A stretch of DNA of 16,474 nucleotides from Treponema sp. (lineage in GTDB: Bacteria > Spirochaetota > Spirochaetia > Treponematales > Breznakiellaceae). Location: assembly GCA_031284105.1 (NCBI GenBank), contig JAITAN010000113.1, forward strand, positions 1 through 16,474, read 5' to 3'. A program made the translations under genes and the position numbers. This document shows positions 1 to 5,870 of this stretch, one piece after another (positions within the stretch are counted from its first letter, which is position 1; the number at the start of each line of letters is the position of its first letter). The notes under the pieces were generated by a model. That model ran no database searches. It was not told where the DNA came from and saw only the letters and a list, made by a program, of their open reading frames with translations.

Positions 1-1
1 G

Positions 2-118
2 GGGAAGTGGAAGGCGGAGATCAAGACGCAGTACAACGGGTCGAGCGGCAGCATCTTGAAAAGTCTTCGGACCATAACCGGCGGCTTTACGCTGACCGTA
101 CCTGCGCCGGTTGGTTGA
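2..118 (+). CDS. C-terminal end of an unidentified protein (partial)
   Basis: The second reading frame is open from the window edge to a TGA at 116-118 and encodes 38 residues ending in TITGGFTLTVPAPVG. The composition (Gly/Ser/Thr-rich with alternating hydrophobics) is protein-like and would suit the end of a surface or beta-rich domain, but no family is recognised. The start lies outside the window. The 23-bp repeat array begins only 7 nt after the stop, so any transcript of this gene would run into the array. Coding status is judged only from the short open frame and residue pattern. Confidence 0.45.
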   Translation, partial: GKWKAEIKTQYNGSSGSILKSLRTITGGFTLTVPAPVG

Positions 119-124
119 GACGGC

Positions 125-352
125 ATGGTTCGGAGGTCTGACCTAATACGGTTCAGTAGATTGAAACGGGACGGTTCGGAGGTCTGACCTAGACGGTTCA
201 GGAATCTGAAACGGCACGGTTCGGAGGTCTGACCTAAGACGGTTCAGGAATATGAAACGGGACGGGTCAGAGGACTGAAACTACACGGTTCGGAGGTCTG
301 ACCTAGACGGTTCAGTAGATTGAAACGACACGGTTCAGGAGACTGAAACATA
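125..352. repeat. 23-bp tandem repeats, family 1 (10 units, alternating A/B)
   Basis: Ten head-to-tail units of 23 bp, two of them 22 bp, start at 125, 148, 171, 193, 216, 239, 262, 285, 307 and 330. Two sub-types nearly alternate (A B A B A B B A B B), giving a partial 46-bp period. Type A contains the odd palindrome AGGTC-T-GACCT; type B contains TTCAG-4 nt-CTGAA. Both can form a small hairpin at the same place in the unit. All units share the head ACGG or ATGG. Unlike the adjoining family, these units contain stop codons, so the stretch is not coding. The units are in phase with the next family with no gap. Confidence 0.9.
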
Positions 353-1270
353 TCGGGGGCGAGACCGGAGCCGTATCGGGGTCAAGACCGGAGGCGGCTC
401 GGGGTCAGTATCGAAGGCGTATCGGGGTCAAAACCGGAGCCGTATCGGGGGCGAAACCGGAGGCGTGCCGGGGTCAGCATCGGAGGCGTATCGGGGTCAG
501 AACCGGAGGCGTATCGGGGTCAGAACCGGAGGCGTATCGGGGTCAAGACCGGAGGCGTGCCGAGGTCAGAACCAGAGGCGTATCGAGGGCGAAACCGGAG
601 CCGTGTCGGGGTCAGAACCGGAGGCGTGTCGGGGTCAAGACCGGAGCCGTATCGGGGTCAGTATCGGAGCCGTGTCGGGGTCAAGACCGGAGGCGTATCG
701 AGAGCGAAACCGGAGCCGTATCGGGGTCAGAACCGGAGGCGCTCGGGGTCAAGACCGGAGGCGTATCGAGAGCGAGACCGGAGGCGTGCCGGGGCGAAAC
801 CGGAGGCGTATCGAGGTCAGTATCGGAGGCGTGCCGGGGTCAGAACCGGAGACGTATCGGGGTCATCATCGGAGGCGTATCGAGGGCGAAACCGGAGCCG
901 TGTCGGGGTCAGAACCGGAGGCGTGTCGGGGTCAAGACCGGAGCCGTATCGGGGTCAGAACCGGAGCCGTATCGAGAGCGAAACCGGAGGCGTATCGAGG
1001 GCGAGCCCGAAGGCGGCTCGGGGTCAGAACTGGAGCCGTATCGGGGGCGGGACCGGAGCCGTATCGGGGGCGGGACCGGAGCCGTGTCGGGGTCAAGACC
1101 GGAGCCGTATCGAGAGCGATACCGGAGGCGTGCCGGGGTCAAGACCGGAGGCGTATCGGGGTCAGCATCGGAGCCGTATCGAGGGCGAGACCGGAGACGG
1201 CTCGGGGTCAAGACCGGAGGCGTGCCGGGGTCAGCATCGGAGCCGTGCCGGGGGCGAGACCGGAGACGGC
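353..1270. repeat. 23-bp tandem repeats, family 2 (40 units)
   Basis: From 353 to 1270 the sequence is exactly accounted for by 40 units: 38 of 23 bp and two of 22 bp. A typical unit begins TCGGGGTCA and ends CCGGAGGCGTA. Variation is confined to a few positions with two or three alternatives each. The units contain no stop codon in any + frame, and because 23 is not a multiple of 3 each frame reads a 23-residue Arg-rich peptide repeat once per 69 bp. This creates long overlapping open frames (about 465-1295 and 557-1411 on +, 909-1547 on -) that have no convincing ribosome-binding site and are best treated as by-products. There are no unique spacers, so it is not CRISPR. Confidence 0.92.
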
Positions 1271-1550
1271 CGGGCGCGGCGGGAGGACCTGCTAAGACCC
1301 GCATCCCGCGCCGCGCCGGAACGCATCGGCCTGCCCTTGGGTTCAGCGAGGATGGGCGGGGAAAACCGAGTTTGGCTGCGCCTGCCGGAGACCTCCGGTT
1401 TGAGGTCTTGATGTGGAACAGCCGCAGCCTGCGGTGCAGCCTATGGCTGGGGCGCAACTTATGGTTGTTTGGAAGAAACGGCGAGAGCCGTCTTATTGTG
1501 TGTTTTTGATCCGTCCCGCGTAAAAACGCGGAAGCGGACATTAACAAAAA
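1271..1550. other. Intergenic stretch after the array, no gene recognised
   Basis: No convincing gene is seen. Two details stand out. Positions 1479-1513 resemble the 3' end and downstream flank of the lipoprotein gene at 2912-2947: both carry GGCGAG, CCGTCTT, GTGTTT and TGATCCG in the same order and spacing. This suggests a decayed copy of the end of a related gene. A short hairpin, CCGCG-TAAAAA-CGCGG, lies at 1516-1531. Confidence 0.5.
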
Positions 1551-1568
1551 CCCGTCCGTATGGACGGG
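1546..1568 (-). terminator. Hairpin with a T-run on the minus strand
   Basis: CCCGTCC-GTAT-GGACGGG at 1551-1568 is a perfect 7-bp stem with a 4-nt loop. The five A residues at 1546-1550 become a T-run after the stem on the minus strand, which is terminator shape for minus-strand transcription. No minus-strand gene reads into it here, so it may guard against antisense transcription or be relict. Confidence 0.35.
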
Positions 1569-1588
1569 GCATATACAAAAAAGAGGAA

Positions 1589-1732
1589 CCCCCCAAAGCC
1601 GCGTATTCTTGGCGGAAATCAGGCTTTGGGGGAGCGCGCTAGACGCACCGTTAGTATACTGCAGGAAGTCTGCAATGACAATGCGTTTAGTCCTCTTACA
1701 TCCCCCTCAAGGGGGAATGGTCTGAAGGAGGA
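1589..1732 (+). promoter_or_regulatory. Structured leader and ribosome-binding site of the lipoprotein gene
   Basis: An 11-bp inverted repeat, CCCCCAAAGCC (1590-1600) with GGCTTTGGGGG (1622-1632), encloses 21 nt. A second perfect hairpin, TCCCCC-TCAA-GGGGGA, lies at 1701-1716 directly before the Shine-Dalgarno sequence AAGGAGGA (1725-1732), which is 7 nt from the ATG at 1740. TATACT at 1655-1660 could be a -10 box but has no good -35 at a normal distance. The hairpin next to the ribosome-binding site could influence initiation; that is inference. Confidence 0.4.
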
Positions 1733-1739
1733 CCATGAT

Positions 1740-2921
1740 ATGAAGAAGAACAGATTATTTATCGTAGGGCTTGCCGGCATGATGACGGCGGCGTTGATCT
1801 TGAGCGGGTGCGACCCCGGAGAAAAAGACAATAACGATCCCAAGAAGATCATTATTACCGGAATACCCAAGGAAGCGAAGAATGGAGCGGGGGCGATATA
1901 TCTTGCCAGCAGCAAGTCCAGCAACGGCATTGTAGCGGGGGGAACAGGTGTAGTTAGCAACGGAAGCGCGGAAGCGTACCTGTATAAAATAAACGGCAAT
2001 GCGGCATCTGTTGACAGATGGACAGGAACCGGTTCGTATTATGTGGTGATAGCCGGCGAAGAGAATAATGATGAGGACAGGGTTTTTATCTCGAAAACTA
2101 AAATTGAGATAAACAACGCTACAACGATCATACCCTTTAGCTCCTTTGAAGAAGTCGAAGACCCCGAATCGTTGATCGACGGCGGCAAATTACCGAACAA
2201 TCCGTCGAAGAAGATCGTTATTACCGGAATTCCCGAAGGAGTAACCGGAACGGGGCAGGTAACTCTTGCTAGCAGCCTATCCGAAGCCGGCATTGTAGCA
2301 ATGGGACAAGGTACAATTAGCAACAGAAAGGCGGAAGCGGACCTGTATAAGTTCGTCAATGGGAGTTATACTACTGAAAAATGGACAGGAACCGGTTTGT
2401 ATTATGTGGTGATAGGCGGCAAGGACGAGAATGGCGATAGCAAGACTTTTGTCTCGAAAGACAAAATTGATATAAGCAACGCTACAACGATCATACCCTT
2501 TGACTCCTTTGAAGAAATGGACGGCGGCGGCGACGACGCTCTGATCGAAGACAGCGGCGGCAGCGGCGGCGCGAGCGCTGAGCAGCCGAAGCAGATCGTT
2601 ATTATCGGAATTCCCGATGAAGCAACCGGAATCCGGCAGGTAACTCTTGCTGGCAACCCATTCGGAACCGGCATTGTAGCAAAAGGTACAATTAGCGCTG
2701 GAACGGCGGAACTGTATATGGTCGTCGGTGAGACTCTCACTGTTGAAAGATGGACAGGAACCGGTTTGTATTATGTGGTGATAGCTGTTGCTGGCGATAG
2801 CAAGACTTTTGTCTCGAAAGACAGAATTGAGATAAAAAACGCTACAACTACCATATCCTTTAGCTCCTTTGAAGAAATAATGGAAGCCAAAGATGCGGAG
2901 GCTGACGGCGGCGGCGAGTAG
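1740..2921 (+). CDS. Repeat lipoprotein with three tandem domains
   Basis: The 393-residue product begins with a classic lipoprotein signal: MKKN, a hydrophobic stretch and the lipobox LSGC, with Cys24 as the expected lipidated residue. ATG 1740 is chosen over the upstream in-frame ATG at 1560 because it has a strong AAGGAGGA site and starts exactly at the signal peptide. Three copies of a roughly 100-residue domain follow, at about residues 35-140, 157-260 and 284-381. Each runs from an (I/V)ITGIP-like strand through WTGTG.YYVVI to a FVSK segment and ends FSSFEE or FDSFEE. Acidic Gly/Asp-rich linkers separate them. The domain is not assigned to a named family; a surface or periplasmic beta-sandwich is likely. 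The repeats are similar at the DNA level, so copy number could change by recombination. Confidence 0.85.
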   Translation: MKKNRLFIVGLAGMMTAALILSGCDPGEKDNNDPKKIIITGIPKEAKNGAGAIYLASSKSSNGIVAGGTGVVSNGSAEAYLYKINGNAASVDRWTGTGSYYVVIAGEENNDEDRVFISKTKIEINNATTIIPFSSFEEVEDPESLIDGGKLPNNPSKKIVITGIPEGVTGTGQVTLASSLSEAGIVAMGQGTISNRKAEADLYKFVNGSYTTEKWTGTGLYYVVIGGKDENGDSKTFVSKDKIDISNATTIIPFDSFEEMDGGGDDALIEDSGGSGGASAEQPKQIVIIGIPDEATGIRQVTLAGNPFGTGIVAKGTISAGTAELYMVVGETLTVERWTGTGLYYVVIAVAGDSKTFVSKDRIEIKNATTTISFSSFEEIMEAKDAEADGGGE

Positions 2922-2975
2922 CCGTCTTGCAGGGTGTTTCTGATCCGCCGTCAGAAAACACAAAACCCAAAGCCT

Positions 2976-3013
2976 AGCCCCAAGCCCTCCTACAGCTTGG
3001 GGCTTTTCTTTTT
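2976..3013 (+). terminator. Strong intrinsic terminator of the lipoprotein gene
   Basis: AGCCCCAAGC (2976-2985) pairs perfectly with GCTTGGGGCT (2995-3004) across a 9-nt loop and is followed by TTTCTTTTT. It lies 55 nt after the lipoprotein stop codon and fits rho-independent termination of that gene. Confidence 0.88.
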
Positions 3014-3247
3014 CCGGCGTATGCACGGGAGAAGCGGTACGTTCCGGCAGCGGCGGCCGCGCTTCCGCTGTTCTCACTCCGGCGGATGGGCGCGTTCCGC
3101 ACGGGGCGATTGTCTAATGTTGATAGGGTTGATATGCGCCTGACGCTTGGGCGGTACCCGCGCTGTTTGCGGGTATTGTTTCCCGTGCGTTCCGTGCTTA
3201 TGTTATCTCCCTTTATATCTCATTCCTTTAGCGCGAATCCGCCCCAT
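3014..3247. other. Intergenic region before fliJ
   Basis: No gene is recognised on either strand. A hairpin TACCCGC-7 nt-GCGGGTA at 3155-3175 is followed by TTGTTT and looks like a weak + strand terminator, possibly left over from a gene no longer present. The stretch separates fliJ from any upstream flagellar gene. Confidence 0.4.
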
Positions 3248-3276
3248 TATACAGAAGCTTCATTTTGTGATATACT
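3248..3276 (+). promoter_or_regulatory. Extended -10 promoter for fliJ
   Basis: TATACA (3248-3253), a 17-bp spacer and TATACT (3271-3276) preceded by TGA, an extended -10 element. The expected start near 3283 leaves only about 6 nt before the fliJ ATG at 3289, and no Shine-Dalgarno sequence is visible. A near-leaderless transcript is inferred. Confidence 0.5.
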
Positions 3277-3288
3277 AATAAAATCTTT

Positions 3289-3729
3289 ATGAAACAATTT
3301 TCTTTCGATTTGGAAAACATACTGGATATTAGGAAGTACCGCGAACAAGAAGCGGAAATCGCGCTCGGCAGGGCCGTGGGAGATTTGACCCGCATAGAGC
3401 GGAACATAGACGCGGTCGCCAATGAGAAGGCGCGCGTATCTTTGGAGCGATTTGCGCTTGGATATGGGGTTGCCGAACTTCTGACGTTTGACCGGTATGT
3501 ACAGCGGCTTGATACGGCAAAGGAGCAGTTGATTAAAGAGGCCGCGCAGGCGGAACTCAACGTGGAAGCGGCCAGAGCGATCTATCTCGAAGCCTCCCGT
3601 GAACGCGATGCGCTTGACGAGGTGAAATCGGACGAGGCCGCCGAATACCGAAAAGCGGTTTTTAACGAGGAAGCCAAAGCGCTGGATGATATTGCGGGAA
3701 GTACCTATATGAAACGGCGCTCCTTATAG
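3289..3729 (+). CDS. fliJ: FliJ-like flagellar export protein
   Basis: A 146-residue, highly charged and almost entirely helical protein that starts MKQFSFDLENILDIRKYREQ and then shows long heptad-like coiled coil with many Glu, Arg, Lys and Ala. That N-terminal pattern, length and coiled-coil character fit FliJ, the soluble stalk/chaperone of the flagellar type III export ATPase (FliH-FliI-FliJ). FliJ normally lies directly after fliI; here the upstream neighbour is an unrelated lipoprotein and a terminator, and fliJ has its own promoter. It is followed after 32 nt by a FliL-like gene, probably co-transcribed. Small coiled-coil proteins are hard to assign, so some doubt remains, but the FliL-like partner supports the flagellar call. 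Confidence 0.72.
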   Translation: MKQFSFDLENILDIRKYREQEAEIALGRAVGDLTRIERNIDAVANEKARVSLERFALGYGVAELLTFDRYVQRLDTAKEQLIKEAAQAELNVEAARAIYLEASRERDALDEVKSDEAAEYRKAVFNEEAKALDDIAGSTYMKRRSL

Positions 3730-3761
3730 GAAAAATAGGAAAAAAGGGGAAAAGGGGAAAG

Positions 3762-4292
3762 ATGAAGAATATGATTAAAAGCGATAAAAGCAACGTTGGT
3801 ACAGGCGCAATAACCGCCGGTTCCACGTCCGGTGTTATACTTTACCGCTGCCTGCTTATAATAGCCGTTCTTTTGGCCCTGACAATCGCATCGGTAACCG
3901 TTTACACCTTTATTTCAAGGAGTTTTGCCAAAGGTAAACCTCTCTACGCGCTCCCTGACGGGGAGCCGCCGCTTGTGCTTCCGGCCGTGGAGGACAATAT
4001 CTTTTCTGGAATAGGACGCATACGAACCTTTACCGCGGATAATCAAACGGCGATTGTGTCCATAGCGTTTCCTTACAACAAAGAAGATATCCCCTTTACC
4101 GAAGAACTCGTCTCTAAAATCATAGACTTCAGGAATATCGCCTTTACCTATTTCAACAGCCGGTACGCGGAAGCATTGCAAAATACGAGTGAAGATACGA
4201 TAAAGGCCGAACTGGTGAGCCAATACAACGGCATCCTGAAACTGGGACGTATACCCGCGTTGTACTTCAACGATTTTATGATCCTTAAATAG
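3762..4292 (+). CDS. FliL-like flagellar basal body-associated membrane protein
   Basis: 176 residues with a short basic and polar cytoplasmic N-terminus, one membrane segment at about 28-50 (LLIIAVLLALTIASVTVYTF), and a periplasmic domain. The last 50 residues resemble the FliL C-terminus: a helix around the short motif FNSRYAEAL, an Asp-Thr-Ile-Lys-Ala-Glu-Leu segment, and the terminal strand YFNDFMILK, matching the family pattern of a final YF.DF.I. FliL sits beside the stator units and supports motor torque. Spirochaetes already have a fliL in the motA-motB operon, so this may be a paralogue. GGGGAAAG just upstream serves as ribosome-binding site. It follows fliJ by 32 nt on the same strand. 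Confidence 0.68.
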   Translation: MKNMIKSDKSNVGTGAITAGSTSGVILYRCLLIIAVLLALTIASVTVYTFISRSFAKGKPLYALPDGEPPLVLPAVEDNIFSGIGRIRTFTADNQTAIVSIAFPYNKEDIPFTEELVSKIIDFRNIAFTYFNSRYAEALQNTSEDTIKAELVSQYNGILKLGRIPALYFNDFMILK

Positions 4293-4384
4293 AGGGTATA
4301 GAAAACCCTTGCGGCAGAACCGCGCCGCCGGCATAAAGCCCAACCCTTACAATAGCAATAGCTCCATGCCGAAGCCTCTCGCGG

Positions 4385-4858
4385 TTACCGCAAACCGAAC
4401 CGTTTAGACAGTTCCTCAAGGTGGCTGCCGATGAAGATCGCGCCGTAGCCGGCAAGCAATGCCCCGACGGTTATGCCGACCGGAAGCAGGAACGCCTGTC
4501 CTTGGCTGTTTGCTACTTTCTCAAAGTCCATGCCGAAAAATGTTGTTGTCAAGGAAAAAAGCATGAAGACGCCTATGATTACCCAGCCCCGCAGGGATAG
4601 TTCGGTCATATGTTCTGCATCATGCGCGGATATTTCGGGCAGCGCGTCTATTTGCTTCATAATAGATTCTTCAAAATTCGATGAAACGGGCAGTGATGGA
4701 AAGAGATCTTTCATGACTGTTTCCGCCAATTCCAGCTTATGCGCTTCTTCGGCGCAAGAGGAGCAAAAGACAAGATGCACAGAGTTTTTAATATATGAGA
4801 AGAAAGAGACACGCTCTCCCATTGAATCGTATAAATCATCAATAATATGCTTCACCAT
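4385..4858 (-). CDS. Zinc-type transmembrane anti-sigma factor
   Basis: 157 residues. The N-terminal domain has H28-X3-C32-X2-C35, the HX3CX2C signature of zinc-binding anti-sigma factors, in the sequence HLVFCSSC. Two membrane segments follow, at about 90-110 (WVIIGVFMLFSLTTTFFG) and 123-144 (LLPVGITVGALLAGYGAIF), and the protein ends in a short charged tail. The start codon overlaps the sigma factor stop by one base (TGATG), which indicates translational coupling. It is expected to hold the partner sigma factor inactive at the membrane until an envelope signal is sensed; the signal is unknown. Confidence 0.82.
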   Translation of the reverse strand: MVKHIIDDLYDSMGERVSFFSYIKNSVHLVFCSSCAEEAHKLELAETVMKDLFPSLPVSSNFEESIMKQIDALPEISAHDAEHMTELSLRGWVIIGVFMLFSLTTTFFGMDFEKVANSQGQAFLLPVGITVGALLAGYGAIFIGSHLEELSKRFGLR

Positions 4859-5418
4859 CAGCCTCCAAAATCTTGTAATTTTTTTCGTAATAATTTTTTC
4901 GCCCGAAAAACATGGGATTTTATGGTATTCACCGGAAAACCGGTAATGACCTCAATCTCATTATACGACCTATCATAAAAAAAGAAAAGGTCGATGCAAA
5001 TACGGTACCGGTCGGGGAGATCCTTTACCGCCTCCTGCACGGCGTCTTTGGCAAGCCGCCTCATAGCCCCTTGTTCCGGCATATCGGACTCGCTTGCCAC
5101 GGCCTCTTCCGCTAAACTGTGAAACTCTTTTTTCCTATGCACACTGTTTATTGCGGTATTGTACGCTATTTTATAAAGCCATGTGGAAAAACGGGAGCGT
5201 CCCTCAAAATCAGCGAGACTCTTGAACACCTTGAGAAACACTTCCTGCATAAAATCAGACGCATCTTCTTCATTGCGGAGAAAACTCATTCCCATTCCGT
5301 ACACATGCCGTTCATAACGCCGAACAAGAAAGCGAAAAAGTTCTTTTTTCCCTGAGACGATCTCAGCTATCAGTAACTCTTCATCAATGGGCGGTACATC
5401 ATGGGCATCCTTTTTCAT
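4858..5418 (-). CDS. ECF-family RNA polymerase sigma factor (RpoE-like)
   Basis: 186 residues. Region 2 spans about 26-96 and includes RRYERHVYGMGMSFLRN, the acidic DASDFMQEVFLKVF segment and FSTWLYKIAYNTAIN, all typical of ECF sigma factors. Region 4 spans about 130-183, with LPDRYR and the helix-turn-helix ending NTIKSHVFRAKKLLRKKL. Regions 1.1 and 3 are absent, as expected. It overlaps the upstream membrane gene by 4 nt (ATGA) and the downstream anti-sigma gene by 1 nt, so the three form one operon. The presence of the anti-sigma gene supports stress- or envelope-responsive control. Confidence 0.92.
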   Translation of the reverse strand: MKKDAHDVPPIDEELLIAEIVSGKKELFRFLVRRYERHVYGMGMSFLRNEEDASDFMQEVFLKVFKSLADFEGRSRFSTWLYKIAYNTAINSVHRKKEFHSLAEEAVASESDMPEQGAMRRLAKDAVQEAVKDLPDRYRICIDLFFFYDRSYNEIEVITGFPVNTIKSHVFRAKKLLRKKLQDFGG

Positions 5419-5750
5419 GGTTTCCTATCAAGGCGGTTTATCACGTAATACGCCAATAATCCGATACCCAAGGCAAGCGGAATGACGCCGCCCAATACCC
5501 CGAAGTTGACGCCGAGCGCGATTGACAGGAAGATAGTCAGCGCAAGTCCCACGCCGGCGAGGAGCAGCCCGGCAAGCAGACTGAACGACAACAGATCAAA
5601 TTCGGGGCGTGTGTAATGACCGGTCTGAATAAGCAGCATTTTGCGTTTATGGTTCCAGAGTAGGTAAAAGAATACTACGACCGCACCCATAACAATCCCG
5701 ACAATGGGGATGATCGATACGATAATTTGCGCTACTGTAGATTGATTCAT
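5415..5750 (-). CDS. Small membrane protein, first gene of the sigma operon
   Basis: 111 residues from the ATG at 5750. Membrane segments are seen at about 8-30 (IIVSIIPIVGIVMGAVVVFF), 56-76 and 80-103, the last two separated by only a few residues, with a basic loop HKRKMLLIQTGHYTRPEFD between the first and second. The arrangement resembles small DUF6249-like membrane proteins found beside ECF sigma/anti-sigma pairs, but this is not a firm family call. The stop overlaps the sigma factor start as ATGA. A longer GTG start at 5774 is rejected because the promoter -10 box lies at 5757-5762, so transcription would begin near 5750. It may take part in sensing or in membrane adaptation. Confidence 0.75.
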   Translation of the reverse strand: MNQSTVAQIIVSIIPIVGIVMGAVVVFFYLLWNHKRKMLLIQTGHYTRPEFDLLSFSLLAGLLLAGVGLALTIFLSIALGVNFGVLGGVIPLALGIGLLAYYVINRLDRKP

Positions 5751-5756
5751 GGCGTT

Positions 5757-5785
5757 ATTATAAGTAATACGCACGATTTACACAA
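5757..5785 (-). promoter_or_regulatory. Promoter of the membrane protein-sigma-anti-sigma operon
   Basis: On the minus strand TTGTGT (5785-5780), a 17-bp spacer and a perfect TATAAT (5762-5757). Only 6 nt, AACGCC, separate the -10 box from the ATG at 5750, so the start site should fall on or next to the A of the ATG. No Shine-Dalgarno sequence is present. A leaderless mRNA is inferred. Confidence 0.62.
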
Positions 5786-5814
5786 GCGGACGGGAGGTAT
5801 ATTTCTATAGTACG

Positions 5815-5858
5815 CTCTAATGCCTCCGCCATTCAGCACGCTTTGCGGTTCATTAGAG
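5815..5858. repeat. Inverted repeat between uvrB and the sigma operon
   Basis: CTCTAATG (5815-5822) and CATTAGAG (5851-5858) are a perfect 8-bp inverted repeat. A second pair, CCGC and GCGG, nests inside. It lies just after the uvrB stop codon and about 30 nt upstream of the -35 box of the next operon. It could end the uvrB transcript, although no T-run follows, or act as an operator. Confidence 0.4.
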
Positions 5859-5870
5859 TATAGCCCTTTA

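Noticed and set aside
125..1270. CRISPR array
   Set aside because: Units are contiguous with no unique spacers and no cas genes are present.
353..1547. Long overlapping ORFs over the repeat array on both strands
   Set aside because: They follow from a stop-free 23-bp unit, lack ribosome-binding sites and encode only low-complexity Arg-rich repeats; kept as a finding, not as genes.
1560..1739. 60-residue N-terminal extension of the lipoprotein
   Set aside because: The strong ribosome-binding site and signal peptide start at 1740; the upstream codons cover the leader hairpins.
5751..5774. GTG start giving eight extra residues to the small membrane protein
   Set aside because: The -10 box lies at 5757-5762, so these codons would not be transcribed from the evident promoter.
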